Assembly (NCBI GenBank): GCA_018340805.1
Contig: JACMZG010001914.1
Coordinates: forward strand, 49,454,571 to 49,518,570
Length of the DNA stretch: 64,000 nucleotides
DNA from: Microvelia longipes
Lineage: Eukaryota > Arthropoda > Insecta > Hemiptera > Veliidae
Direction: 5' to 3'
The notes under the pieces were generated by a model. It made no database searches. It saw only the letters and a program-made list of their open reading frames with translations, and was not told the origin of the DNA. Below, piece after piece: positions 20,581 to 32,574 of this stretch (the first letter of the stretch is position 1; each line of letters starts with the position of its first letter). The translations under genes and the position numbers were made by a program.

Positions 20581-21323
20581 CGTAAGTTAGCATGTTACTA
20601 GACTTAGAAGATTTCTTCCGGTAGAATAAAGGCCTAGTTAAGTTAATAGAAGTTAACTTAACTTAACTCTATAGAATCCCACGTAAAATGGAATTATATA
20701 AAATTACTGGTGCCAATAATAATAAGTTGTTAGAGTAATATTTTCCATGTTTGATAGTGATGCAAGTGACACTGAGGAGATAGGGAATCTACCACACTTA
20801 AAAACTTTAGCGATTAAACCAGTAAATAAAGGATTTCTGTGCATGTTATTTATTTTATTACTCTTAAAAATAGCACTGAATGTATATATAAAAATATGGC
20901 TGTGAATGGCTTTTTCTACCTAAGCAACTATATTTATTTGCTCGCATCGCTCGCCAGTAAATATAATAGCTTTAGTAAAAAAAACCAGATTAATTTGACA
21001 GCCTCGTTGTATAAATATGCTATTATTTTGACAATAACATGGAGCTTGTACTACGCAAGGATGTTGCGTAATAAAACAACATAAAGCAACCTAATCTGTG
21101 GCCTCCGTGACACACATAGTATTCGCACACTGTCACAGTACTTACAAGGATGTTATAGTGTCATCATAACCAACACAAGTCTAGAGCATACCGTGCACAC
21201 GTAGATATATTAGCAAATGTTTAAACTTAGTTCCACACTTCTAGGATAGTTACTACAGAGAAAAATGCTTATTCATTATTATAAGAAGAAATGAGGATAC
21301 CATTATTGCTCTTTTCATCAAAA
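20581..21323. other. Unassigned sequence
   Basis: Contains the near-palindrome GTTAAGTTAATAGAAGTTAA followed by CTTAAC around 20637-20663 and a CTCGCATCGCTCGC word at 20941. An 81-codon frame (20839-21084) has no recognisable motif. Confidence 0.4.
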
Positions 21324-21343
21324 TTATATATATATAATATATA

Positions 21344-21384
<41 letters not shown>
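21324..21384. repeat. TA microsatellite
   Basis: Directly followed by repeat R4, as is the TA tract ending at 25991. Confidence 0.95.
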
Positions 21385-21385
<1 letters not shown>

Positions 21386-21465
21386 CAAAGAGAGAGGTTA
21401 TATCAAATTGAAATTTGACATAAACCTTAGGCCGTACCCTAGTTTTCAATAGTTCTTTATCCATT
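21385..21465 (+). repeat. Dispersed repeat R4, copy 1
   Basis: AGAGAGGTTATATCAAATTG, AAATTTGACATAAACCTTAG and GTTTTCAATAGTTCTTT match 25992-26070. Both copies begin exactly at the end of a TA tract. Confidence 0.75.
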
Positions 21466-21790
21466 ACAATCTTTGTATCTCTCAATGACTCTTATTTCTA
21501 TTACTTATACAACTGTTTATAAAAAATGCGAAAGAAAGATTTAAGTAAATTTGTCTTAGACACGAAATTGTCGTTGCCAGTGAAATATTGACTTAACACT
21601 GGAGATGGCGTAACATGTTATGTAAGGTTAAACTGACAGCTAACAATGTTACTGTCCTACTATACTATGCTCCATAATATGCTGCTACTTTAATACTATA
21701 ATAATAAACTTGCTGTACTACGTTAAACGCGCAAGATAGCGCATCCCAATGCGTTTTAGATTCATTCATTCTTTTGCAACGAAATATGAA

Positions 21791-21872
21791 ACACACAAAA
21801 CACACACACACACACACACACATAATATATATATAATAATATATAATATATATATATTATATTATTTATATT
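21791..21872. repeat. (CA)n followed by TA microsatellite
   Basis: About 30 bp of CA pass into TA with ATTATT variants. Confidence 0.95.
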
Positions 21873-22482
21873 TATTGGCACAGATAGATAGTTAACATAT
21901 ACACATTGTAAGGAAGCCCCTCCTTAAATTTTTATACACAATCACCTATAGTTTTTAGAATAAAAAATACCGAAGCTTCTAGAGAGGTCCGATGTGCCTT
22001 GCGCTCCTACCGTTCCGTGTATCTCACACAGTTCACTCCGGCGCAAGCCAAGCTAATAAGTTTAAACTTTTTCATTTAAGCAATTAACTGACTCTAAAAA
22101 AGTACATTGGCTCGTGACCCCGTGCCTCGTTAGTAGCTTAATAAAGCCATTTTTAACATCAACAGAAATAATTAAAACATTACTAATTATTTATTTTTAA
22201 CTCGCTGCTTTTCAAGTCAAGTCAATGCAAACAAACATACAACATATACCATCTGTACAAATACAAACTAACCGCACAAAGTTAAATAAATATTTAAAAT
22301 TAGGCAGACAAGTATTCTGGAATAAATACAGGAATTTTCTGGGGGCATCAAAACTTTCTCGCCTAACAGTCGGATAAATATGTAGTTATAATTTCGTCAC
22401 AGCAACATCGGGTACTGAATTTTTAAAACTTTTCCTTGCCATATTCGCTAACCTCACCCTTAACACTTCGGCGTCATAAAAA
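21873..22482. other. Unassigned sequence
   Basis: No gene or repeat recognised. Confidence 0.4.
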
Positions 22483-22487
22483 CATAT

Positions 22488-22549
<62 letters not shown>
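22483..22549. repeat. TA microsatellite
   Basis: (TA)n with one AA break. Confidence 0.95.
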
Positions 22550-22552
<3 letters not shown>

Positions 22553-22901
22553 GCAACAGAATGACATAGTATAGTAGCAAACAGACCCGCATACAGTAAA
22601 AATATGTTTTAGTCCCAGCGGACATCTAGCCATGTACTGACCTCTCTCAAGCTCAAAGAGTTTCGACGAAAACTGAGATACGACGATATAATATATTAAA
22701 ACTTTGTTCAATAGTTTAATTGATTAAGTAAAACACTAGTGTCAATTTTCAAGCGTAAGCAGAAAGATATACGAAAGAAAGGTTAGTAGTAAAAATAGAT
22801 AGTAGAATCATTAACTTTGCAGTAAATCAACACTTCCTATAGGAAAATTACAATGATATTTGAGTTCAGATGGCGGCACAAGAACATATATATCTTAAAA
22901 A

Positions 22902-22903
<2 letters not shown>

Positions 22904-22964
<61 letters not shown>

Positions 22965-23035
22965 ATATATATATATTATATTATATATAATTATATATAA
23001 TATATATAAATATATATATAATATATATATATAAT
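22904..23035. repeat. TA microsatellite
   Basis: Two TA blocks with AAAATTAA and TTATATAATT interruptions. Confidence 0.95.
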
Positions 23036-23520
23036 ACCACCAAATGTCATCGAAACTTATTTCGTCACGCCCAGTTTTTCCAATTATTAAAGTGAAAATA
23101 AGTGGGAGTGATATTTGTACCATTACAATGCTCTCACTCCTTTTATAGACGGTAAGGAAGTAATAAAATAGAAATAATGTAAAATCGGAGGCAGACAAAA
23201 GAAATTTAATTACAATTAATTGGACGGGATTGTAGCTGCATTATTATCCTAATTGCTTGCACTTGCATCGCATCTAGACGAGTCTTGCATCCATTTCTAT
23301 CTCAATCAATTTATAACAATAATTATCATCTTCATTCCCTCATAGGGAAAATTTATCCACGTATTCCGCTATTAATGAAAAATAGTAGTGAAAATCCATC
23401 CGAGGTATTTTGAATTAGTTCACGGGAACGTCACAGTGGTAGAAACTTTATTATACAAATGAGTTAGATAGGAAGAATATGAATTATCAGAGAGGAGGAA
23501 ATAATTAAAATATAACTCGG
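23036..23520. other. Unassigned sequence
   Basis: No gene or repeat recognised. Confidence 0.4.
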
Positions 23521-23945
23521 GAAATGAGAAGGAACAAGGTAGGTTTAATATGAGGTTTAAACCGACTAGTAAAGCTGTATTAAAGGTTTAACCTAACAAG
23601 GATAACTATATTTTAAGTTTAATACGAGGTTAGGATATCTATATTATAGGGTTAATACGAGATTTTAACTTAGGATAACTATATTATAGGGTTAATACGA
23701 GGTTTAAACTAACTAGGATATCTATTTTTAGGGATAATACGAGGTTTAAACTAACTAGGATATCTATATTATAGGGATAATACGAGGTTTTAACTTAGGA
23801 TAACAATATTATAGGGTTAATACAATGTTTAAACTAACTAGGATATCTATATTATAGGGTTAATGCAAGGTTTAAACTAACTAGGATATCTATATTAAAG
23901 ATTTAAATTAGGTTTAAACTGACAGATTAGATTAAGTATCAGCAC
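23521..23945. repeat. Minisatellite, ~43-bp unit
   Basis: About nine copies of a unit containing AGGTTTAAACTAACTAGGAT, ATCTATATTATAGGGTTAAT and ACG. Half-units alternate between TTTAAACTAACTAGG and TTTTAACTTAGG forms. Confidence 0.95.
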
Positions 23946-24159
23946 CTAGGGATAACATCTAGGAATATATCAGTATATATACTTAGGTTAAACCTGGTAA
24001 TTTAAAAATAATGTTACCTGCTTACTATAGGGAAATTTAAGTAGAGAAGTAGACACTTTCCTTCTCACCTCCTCTTCCCCGGGGAGGGGGAGGCTTTAAA
24101 ACAGGAAAATATCATTTCTCTATAGAATATCCGATTTATGAAACAATAATTGTAATACT

Positions 24160-24345
24160 AGATCACACCTGTGGCTGGCTCAGACCTAAACCATATTTGT
24201 GCACAGGTTTGTGGCTAAGCCACACCTAGACAACTTCTTTAGGTAGTCAAGACCTAGATCACATTTGCGGTCAGTCAAGACCTGGATTACATCAGTGATT
24301 AGCCTAGACCTAGACCACATCTAAAATTGGCACGGACCTAGATGA
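24160..24345. repeat. Degenerate tandem repeat, ~45-bp unit
   Basis: The words GACCTAGATCACAT, GTGGCT and GTCAAGACCT recur four to five times with heavy drift. Confidence 0.6.
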
Positions 24346-24774
24346 GCTTTGGAATGTAGTTAAATGTAAACAAATAAAAGAGTAACCGGGTTACATGTAA
24401 TAGTGTGAGTCATACGAAGCGGTTCTCTATTTATACTTTGTAAACATTGATATGGAAGTAATACAGAGATCGGGGCAGGTTGACCAGACAGACAGGTAGC
24501 CATATAATCAGGTCAGATTGCTTAACCTGTACCGTTATACCATTCTCCCTTCTACTGCCTACTTCGATAGACTTGATAAGTTCAAGTATATACTTCAAAA
24601 ATACCATCGAAAATGAAAATAGCCAAATAAATAATTTCTGTTCTAGAGTACATGTTGTTTTGACCCATAATGGTATTCACCCTGCGGAAACCACTTGAGG
24701 TGGGTGGAATTAGTTTTCACAATCAATTCCATATCATTCACAGATTAAATTAAATTAATCATTTCCAGTGTGAA

Positions 24775-24930
24775 GCTGGAAGAGACCCAAAAATATAGCA
24801 TGTTAGCCTCCCATCCTGAGGAGTCCGGGTTCGATACCGGTCAGGGGTCTATACTTTCTACGTGAAGGATGGAAATCCTATCACTTCTTCAGTTTAGGTG
24901 ACCCCAAAGTCACTTGTGTTTATTTACCTT
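24775..24930 (+). repeat. tRNA-derived SINE copy
   Basis: Has the B-box GGGTTCGATACC (24827-24838) with TAGCATGTTAGCCTCCCATC upstream as an A-box and anticodon-arm remnant. The tail word GATGGAAATCCT is shared with the copy at 28522 and, more weakly, with 50974. It does not fold as an intact tRNA gene. Confidence 0.65.
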
Positions 24931-24991
24931 TATCGTTAAATAATTGTGTCATTTGCTATAGAATAATTTATGAATTCAAAAACAAAAAGTG

Positions 24992-24996
24992 TTATA

Positions 24997-25069
<73 letters not shown>

Positions 25070-25127
25070 AATATATATAATAATATATATAATATATATA
25101 TATTATATATATGTATATATATATATA

Positions 25128-25178
<51 letters not shown>

Positions 25179-25205
25179 ATATATATATATATATTATATA
25201 TATAT

Positions 25206-25253
<48 letters not shown>

Positions 25254-25269
25254 TATATGTTATATATAA
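24992..25269. repeat. TA microsatellite
   Basis: About 280 bp. It abuts a C/T-rich ~110-bp segment that ends in an ATTCGCTGAAAAT-type tip. Confidence 0.95.
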
Positions 25270-25375
25270 TGTAGTGAGTCCCCTTCTAAAAAAATTCCAC
25301 CTCTCTCCATTCTTCTCTCCATAAATCCAACCTCATAAGCTCATTTTTTCTTATCAAATTCGCTGAAAATTAAAG
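25270..25375 (-). repeat. Element end with CGCT tip, next to TA tract
   Basis: GTGAGTCCCCTTCT, CCACCTCTCTCCATTC, CCTCATAAGCTCATTTTTTC and AATTCGCTGAAAA parallel the end of FB1 (17325-17397), with the same TA-CT-rich-tip order. A related piece in the other orientation lies at 56450-56537. Confidence 0.6.
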
Positions 25376-25868
25376 ATCTTTTAAAAATATTAATGATGGC
25401 ATAAAACAGGCTAATGCATTAGCCATGGAAACAGGCCAGATATGAACTCTCTCGAACGATCGTTCAACTTTGCTCTGGTTAAGGTCAGGCTATTAATATT
25501 TCCAAGGCAGCACAAACTGCTTCCGTTGTAGGAAATAAATCTGGAGCTATTTATATTTATTAGTAAGACTTGTTGAAATACGACAGATCTGAACTCATTA
25601 AGGACTCTCATTTACTCCATTTTACTCTCATTAGACTTCTTACCAGCGTCTTCAATACATTCTGAATGTAAATATTTGAGAAACTTGAAGGCTCCACTTC
25701 GGACGGGGCATTAAATTAACTAAACAAAATACATCCTTTTCGTAATATAATTTACAATTATAATTTATATTTTAAAATATTTTTCTCTTTATTTGCTTAA
25801 AACAAATCTTTCTTTTAAAGACAAGATTTAAAAACCTTGTTGATAACTAATTTAAGTCTTGACACTTG
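25376..25868. other. Unassigned sequence
   Basis: No gene or repeat recognised. Confidence 0.4.
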
Positions 25869-25915
25869 ACAAAAAAAATTGAAATAAAAAGGATTTACTA
25901 ATTTTAACAATTTAT

Positions 25916-25991
<76 letters not shown>

Positions 25992-26120
25992 GAACAAAGG
26001 AGAGGTTTATATCAAATTGAAATTTGACATGAACCTTAGGCCGAACCTAGTTTTCAATAGTTCTTTTGAAAACTTTGAAAAAAAATTGAAATAAAAAGGA
26101 TTTACTAATCTTAACATTTA
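25869..26120. repeat. ~210-bp direct duplication with TA tract and R4 copy 2
   Basis: AAAAAAAATTGAAATAAAAA followed by GGATTTACTAAT occurs at ~25869 and again at ~26078. The unit between consists of TA (25911-25991) and R4 (25992-26070). Confidence 0.75.
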
Positions 26121-26139
26121 AATATAATAAATAAATTAT

Positions 26140-26245
26140 ATATATATATATGTCTTCCCTCGCAAAATATTTACCTCCCCTCCCTAGACCTTCTCAATCA
26201 ACACCTTTCTCATTAGCTCATTTGTCAATTCGCTAAATGAGTAAA
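26140..26245 (-). repeat. Element end with CGCTAAAT tip, next to a short TA tract
   Basis: After a short TA run: ACCTCCCCTCCCTAGACC, TCTCATTAGCTCATTTGTCA and ATTCGCTAAATGAG. This is the same architecture as 25270-25375 and 17325-17397. Confidence 0.6.
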
Positions 26246-26675
26246 TTAAAAACTCTTTCTAGACCAAAAGAAAAGAAAGGTCAAGAGCAAAATTATAATG
26301 AATAAAAAAAAATTGGGAGGAAAAAATGGAAAAAAAGAGCGCGAGAAATCAAGGCGCGGGAATGAAATGTTGGTAAGCATTATAAACAATCTATAGGCTC
26401 CAGGAGCAATGATAATAGTTCATATTCATATTATATATAGACTTGGATATTTGTGTCAGACATAGATTATATCAGTGATCTATCGACTTAACTCACTCAC
26501 ATGGCAATGACAAGGGGACTAGAACAACAAGTTCTTTGGCAAATTTCCCCAAGGAACTTGTAATTTATGATTAATGTATTTGTCTCAGACAAATGTATTA
26601 GTTTTACATCAAAAATATCGGAATTGTAAAAGTTTTATAGTTTCGGTATTTCTTTAAAAATCTACTATAGTAATA
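26246..26675. other. Unassigned sequence
   Basis: No gene or repeat recognised. Confidence 0.4.
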
Positions 26676-26825
26676 TTAGAATAGTTTTACTTACACTTAG
26701 AAAAGTGTTAGTTAAAATAGTTTTAGTTATAGTTATATTAGTTCAAGTTATAGTCGAAATCAAAAATAGTTTTACTTACACTTAAAAAAGATTTGGTTAT
26801 AGTTATATTAGTTCAAGTTATAGTC
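26676..26825. repeat. Two-copy direct repeat, ~85 bp
   Basis: AGTTTTACTTACACTTA, then GGTTATAGTTATATTAGTTC and AAGTTATAGTC, occur twice. Confidence 0.75.
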
Positions 26826-26856
26826 AGAATAGGGGTCATTCCATATCAAATAAAAC

Positions 26857-27799
<943 letters not shown>

Positions 27800-28521
27800 A
27801 TTTCTATGTTTGTTTTAAACTTGGCATATGGTGGCATGTTCAGAAGGATACGAAGAAATATCAGGGGAAATATTAAAATGTCACAATTTGAATATGTTTT
27901 ATTTAAATTTTATTGATTTAATTTCAATTAGCTTGAAATTTAAAACATGTTTTATTAATATAATACAATGCCTAACAGCATTTTCGATTTTCAGTACATT
28001 CTCCAGTGCCAGTCACGTTTAGAGAGAAGTTAAACGTAAGATAATAATCATAGTGGTCTGAATAATACGTGGAGAAAATTTGAGACAAAACGGGTGAAAA
28101 TTGCGGGAGTTATTTGCTAAATACGATTTGTACGTTGACCTATAAGGTCCCTAATACACCAAGTCAACATCGGACAAATAAAGTAAGACCCCGTCAAAGT
28201 TACTTCCTTTTATTTTCTTCAGACAAAAAGAAGAAAACAAAGTAAAACGGTCGAGTTCACAGCGAACACAATGCAAAGAAATTTGCTAGAGGTGAGTTGA
28301 AAAAACTAAAGACGAAGAGTTAGATAAAGGAAACGAAGAGTTCCCATAGTCAAATAGGGAAATGCTTAGCAGAAAGAAAACAAAAGGAACATAACTGGAC
28401 TCGCATCACAAGCTTGACTTTCACCTAGATTCATAAGCAACTAGAACTAGGTTACATATAAACTTGTAAATCATTTAAGCTTCTTCTTCATTCTTATAAA
28501 GATTCATAGGTCGAAGATAAA
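27800..28521. other. Unassigned sequence
   Basis: No gene or repeat recognised. Confidence 0.4.
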
Positions 28522-28690
28522 GGGGAGCCGCTGGTGTAGTGGTTAGCACGTTTGACTGAAACCCAGACAGACCAGGTTCAATCCTGATAGGACTCTCTAG
28601 GATGTTTATGTGGGGAATGGAAATCCTTTTACGTGCTGAAAGGGACGTTAAGTTGGTGCATTCGAGCCTGTAGTATATAGTATATCAAGT
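28522..28690 (+). repeat. tRNA-derived SINE copy
   Basis: The A-box TGGTGTAGTGGTTAGCACG (28532-28550) and B-box AGGTTCAATCC (28574-28584) are well preserved. The tail includes GGGGAATGGAAATCCTTTTA and a GTATATAGTATAT end that meets the TA tract before the PLE. The 3' limit is approximate. Confidence 0.75.
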
Positions 28691-28719
28691 ACTTGTAAAA
28701 GATCTCTAACCTTAAAAAA

Positions 28720-28804
28720 AATATATACATATATATATATATATATATAATATATATATATATTATATATATATATATATATACATACATATACATATAC
28801 ATAT

Positions 28805-28848
<44 letters not shown>

Positions 28849-28859
28849 CATATACATAC
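28720..28859. repeat. TA microsatellite, 5' flank of the PLE
   Basis: TA with ATACATACATATACAT variants; stops exactly where PLE coding similarity begins. Confidence 0.95.
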
Positions 28860-29595
28860 CTAGTTACTGTCGACGTTACATCGCTGTACACTAATATTCC
28901 TCACTCTGAAGGTATTAAAGCCATTAAATATTACACAAGTCAGCGCCCTAAACCACACACCCCCTCCACTGCCTTTCTTCTCCAACTTATGGAGTTTGTT
29001 CTCGAGATGAACAACTTTCAATTTGAGAACAACCACTACCTTCAGATCCAAGGTACGGCGATGGGAACCCGGGCAGCTCCGGCTTATGCCAACCTTTTCA
29101 TGGGACAGATTGAAACCTTATTCCTTGGATCCCAATCCTTAAAACCTCTCCTATGGCGTCGTTTTATCGACGACATATTTTTCCTGTGGACTCATGGCCT
29201 ACCCTCTCTTAAAACATTCCTTTCGGACCTGAATTCCTTCTCCTGCCTCCGTTTCACCTCTGAATACTCCCAGTCGCATGTTACCTTCCTCGATGTGGAC
29301 GTCTATCTCCAGGGTGGCAAGCTGGAGACAGGTGTCCACATCAAACCAACCAACCTTCAACAATACCTACATTTCTCTAGTTGTCATCCCTATTCCCAGA
29401 AAAGATCCATTCCTTTTTCCCTTGGCATCAGAGGTAACAGGATTTGTTCCAACGAAGCCTTCCTGGACCGTTACATTGGTTCCATCAAAACATCTATTCT
29501 TTCCCGTGGCTACCCCCCTCCCATAGTTAACTCTCAAACTTTAGCTTCTTTTCATCCTAGACCAGAACGGCCTCCTGCTCTTCCATCCTTTTACC
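28860..29595 (+). pseudogene. PLE reverse transcriptase, truncated and frameshifted
   Basis: The open frame starts inside the domain: VTVDVTSLYTNIPH carries the first catalytic aspartate (28872). QGTAMGTRAAPAYANLFM (29050-29103) is the motif before the catalytic pair. RRFIDDIFFLW (29157-29189) holds the two catalytic aspartates. FLDVDVYLQGG (29287-29319) and VHIKPTNLQQYLHF follow. A methionine at 28989 is internal, not a start. All three catalytic aspartates remain, but the fingers are absent. The frame is lost near 29585-29600, where the continuation moves by one base; the original frame then runs to a stop at 29681. Confidence 0.9.
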
Positions 29596-30184
29596 TTTTT
29601 ACAACTATTATCCTGGCCTCCGAGTTATTAATAAATTCCTCAAAGACGGATTCGCTATCCTTTCCTCACATCCTACTGTAACTTTCAGAAGACCTCCTAA
29701 CCTCTGTAACCTCTTAGTCCATACCAAACCTCCTTCCAACGAAGATGAACCCCTTCCTCGAGGTTCCCATCCCTGCAACAGAAGTCGTTGCCTAACCTGT
29801 CCTATCCTAGATCCGGCTACTACCTTCACTAGTCCGTCAACTAATATTTCCTATCAAATCCCTTCATCCTCAACCTGCACTTCCAGTAACGTTGTATATT
29901 GCCTTGAGTGTAGGCAGTGTGATTGTTTTTACGTAGGAGAAACATCAACTCCTTTCAACCTGCGTATTAACAACCACAGACAATCATGCCGGGACCCAAG
30001 AAGTGATCTACCCGTTGCAGTGCACGCCCGATCCCACCAAAACACCTCCTTTAATGACCTATATAAAGCCCAAATCCTTAAAAAACTCCCCGAAGATACC
30101 ACCACTCCTCTCCGTCGCAATTGGGAGGTAGCCCACCAACTTGTCCTGAAATCCCGTCAACCTCCTGGCATCAATAAAAAGTAA
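29596..30184 (+). pseudogene. PLE C-terminal part with GIY-YIG endonuclease
   Basis: Continues in the shifted frame from YYPGLRVINKFLKDG (about 29606) to a stop at 30182-30184. HPCNRSRCLTCP is a cysteine cluster typical of the PLE linker. VVYCLECRQCDCFYVGET (29891-29944) corresponds to the GIY-YIG core, with the first strand written VVY, and LRINNHRQS carries the conserved arginine and histidine. It ends QPPGINKK, like the PLE PxGLN ending. This endonuclease nicks target DNA in active PLEs. No internal stops are visible here, so damage is limited to the truncation and one frameshift. AATAAA lies at 30173-30178. Confidence 0.88.
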
Positions 30185-30610
30185 TATACCCCCTATACTT
30201 TTACTTAACATGTTATGTTTCTCGTTATTTTTATTTATTTTCATTTCTTTATTTATTATTTTTTGTACTTGTTCGAACTTTCTTTTCCTTATCTTAGTTA
30301 TCTCTATTTTTTTATTTATTTATTTGTATGACTTTTGTATCCTGCGCACATTTTTCAGTGATTTAATCTTACATAATCGGCCACGTACTACTTTTTTCGT
30401 GATTTCCGAGCCCTTCCAAGCGACTCTAGCGTACTTGATGACGTCATGCCGTTCTATCTATTATCCCCTCCTATTCCACTAACCCAGAACCCCCTGCCTT
30501 ATGTTCTTTCCCTTCAGTCTCTCTCCGTCAGTCGAAGAACTCAGTGTTCGAAACGTTACAACTTTTTGTAAGTCTTTTTAAGTGTGTTCTATTTTATCTC
30601 TTTAATTGTA

Positions 30611-30611
<1 letters not shown>
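30185..30611 (+). other. PLE 3' tail with conserved-looking hairpin
   Basis: A non-coding, T-rich tail. Near its end GAAGAACTCAGTGTTCGAAA (30533-30552) folds as GAAC/GTTC, is followed by GAAACGTTAC, and then runs into TA. The hairpin-GAAAC order resembles the second half of a hammerhead core, but the CUGANGA box is not intact (UCGAAGA at its place). A 90-codon frame at 30210-30482 is T-driven and not a gene. Confidence 0.6.
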
Positions 30612-30661
<50 letters not shown>

Positions 30662-30680
30662 TATATATATATATATATTA
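30612..30680. repeat. TA microsatellite, 3' flank of the PLE
   Basis: Pairs with the TA tract ending at 28859. Confidence 0.95.
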
Positions 30681-31733
30681 TGCGTGGGTGTGTGTTTGTG
30701 CCTTACGATTTCGAGAAATGGAAAGCTTAATCAGGCAGTAGGACACCTGTTGTTTCTAACTAAAGCAACTTATATTAAAAGCCACGGCTCATCTGCAGAT
30801 TAGAAGCAACATGCCAGCAACTTTTGAAAAAGCTTTATTATTGAAATTTTAGCCCTGTCTTGTTATTTTTAGAACTAAGCAATGAAATTAGTTACGCGCC
30901 TTTTGGACTCATATGATAGAACACTTATTTCTAGATAAGGAAATAGATAAAGCTTTATACCAAGATAAGTAAAGAAGATAAAGCTAGATCAAGTAAAGAA
31001 GATAAAGCTAGATCAAGCTAAGTAAAGCGGATAAAACTTTAATATAATCATACAAAATGGATCCAAAATATTTGTTAAATCTACTTACAATATTAATCGT
31101 TTGTAATTAAAAGCTAAGGCTGGAGCGTGGCTAGATTTTCATTTGATTTATTTATTACCCTCAATTTATTTAGTTAGTCTTTTATAATGAAATTAAGTAT
31201 AAAAGAAAATAAGTTTTTTATAAATCGTTTACTCTGTTAAATAAAGCAGATAAAGCCTTATCAAGCTTACTTAGTAAAGCAATTGAAAAACTAATGAGTT
31301 GCACCCCCAATCAGTTTAACAGACGGTGCCATTAAACTTGAACACCTTAACACACGGCAAACGAAACTGAACCTCATAATTAGTAATAATACAAAATCTG
31401 ACATAAGTATGACACAGATATAATAATTAGTTGATAGAATAGCTAATTAGATAAAACTAAACAAAATACCATGTAAGGAATTAAAGAGAAGTTGTTTATA
31501 ATTAATACATCATTTACAGGAATAACTGTTTATTTTAAATACGAATTACAAAGTTAACTACACAGCAATAAAATTTCACTGGCAAGAAGAAATTTAATAG
31601 TAACCTTGATAGGTCATTATTTCGAGGTCCCCTGGTCATTAGTTGGCTTTCATAAATCACGGGTCATCGCTACTTACTAGACAGATACTACGAGTATTTA
31701 AAATTAAATCCATATTTTTTTAATATAAAATAG
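30681..31733. other. Unassigned sequence with short GATAAAGC repeats
   Basis: Between ~30940 and 31045 the words AGATAAAGCTAGATCAAG and AAGTAAAG recur three times, and a weaker version reappears at ~31240-31275. Nothing else recognised. Confidence 0.5.
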
Positions 31734-31756
31734 GCGAATTTCCAAAGGAAATTCGC
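31734..31756. repeat. 23-bp palindrome
   Basis: GCGAATTTCC-AAA-GGAAATTCGC. Similar near-palindromes occur at the R1 copies and at 43107-43132, suggesting a shared transposon tip. Confidence 0.8.
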
Positions 31757-31809
31757 TAAAAAGGCAATTGGCGTCTTAGCCGCTCTGGGCCAGCCGAGTT
31801 AAAGTTTCA

Positions 31810-31812
<3 letters not shown>

Positions 31813-31881
<69 letters not shown>

Positions 31882-31908
31882 CTATATATATATATATATA
31901 TTATATTA
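31813..31908. repeat. TA microsatellite
   Basis: Nearly pure TA with one GC break. Confidence 0.95.
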
Positions 31909-32574
31909 TTATTGTTAATTTTATATCTTAATATGCATTAACTTTTTGCAATCGTACAGAAATGTATACTAATAAAGATTTTATCTATTTATTTTCTTAT
32001 TGGCGCAAGAAAAGTTTCGAAGACTTTCCCGATTCTAAAAGAATCTTGGAATTTGGTAAAATTGCGGGGAGGAAACGCATTGTTTGTAGAAATACAAAAT
32101 TTTGTTTCGGGACACAAGGGATTTTTTCCGAACTGGCCGAAAGCCTGTGGAGCGATGGAGGGGTCGAGGTCCCATGTCGTCTCGTATTTTCTTTTAATTT
32201 TTTAATTTGTTCAACAAAACTATTATTGTCTTTCAAACTATTGGATATTGACCAGAATGGATGTACCATCTTTCTGGTCTTATTATGAATTAAGTTAATT
32301 GTTTACATGCGTGTTTAGGAGTAATGTTGTAAAGTTTTCATGTAACTTATTTATTCCATGTTACACTGACATGCAACGTGAGCTAAAGCTTGATTATATC
32401 TAACTTAAAGCTTAAGAGTAAGGGTTGCTCTGAACTAAGGGAATCATTTACTTAGGACTTATTTAAACAAGTTACAGAGTTTTAGATTCATACAAACACC
32501 GTTATAAGAGTACTTTGTTATATGTAGTATACGATACAAGGAAATTTGTTGTTGTAATTAAATTAGCAGAGGTT
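31909..32574. other. Unassigned sequence with open frames on both strands
   Basis: A 108-codon frame (31962-32288, plus) overlaps a 90-codon frame on the other strand. The predicted protein is basic in the middle (KIAGRKRIVCRNTKF) and hydrophobic at the end, with no recognised domain. An exon fragment is conceivable but unsupported. Confidence 0.25.

Larger units (their letters stand above)
28860..30611 (+). mobile_element. Penelope-like retroelement, 5'-truncated
   Basis: Contains the catalytic half of a PLE reverse transcriptase, a GIY-YIG endonuclease domain and a ~425-bp 3' tail, bounded on both sides by TA microsatellite. PLEs prime reverse transcription from a nicked target and are often 5'-truncated, so insertion into a TA array is the simplest history. 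The N-terminal region and early RT motifs are missing. It is the only clear protein-derived sequence in the window. GC content is visibly higher than in the surroundings. Confidence 0.92.

Noticed and set aside
28532..28584. Functional tRNA gene
   Set aside because: A- and B-boxes are good, but the cloverleaf arms do not pair properly and the segment continues into a SINE tail shared with other copies.
30210..30482. 90-codon Phe/Leu/Ile-rich frame after the PLE stop
   Set aside because: Lies in the T-rich PLE tail; a by-product of composition.
30960..31045. Origin of the 47-bp satellite from the GATAAAGCTAGATCAAGCTAAGTAAAG repeats
   Set aside because: Only AAGCTAAGTAA is shared with the satellite unit, which is too short in AT-rich DNA.
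31962..32288. 108-codon frame as a gene
   Set aside because: An overlapping long frame exists on the other strand, and I recognise no motif, splice pattern or copy elsewhere. Kept only as an unassigned region.
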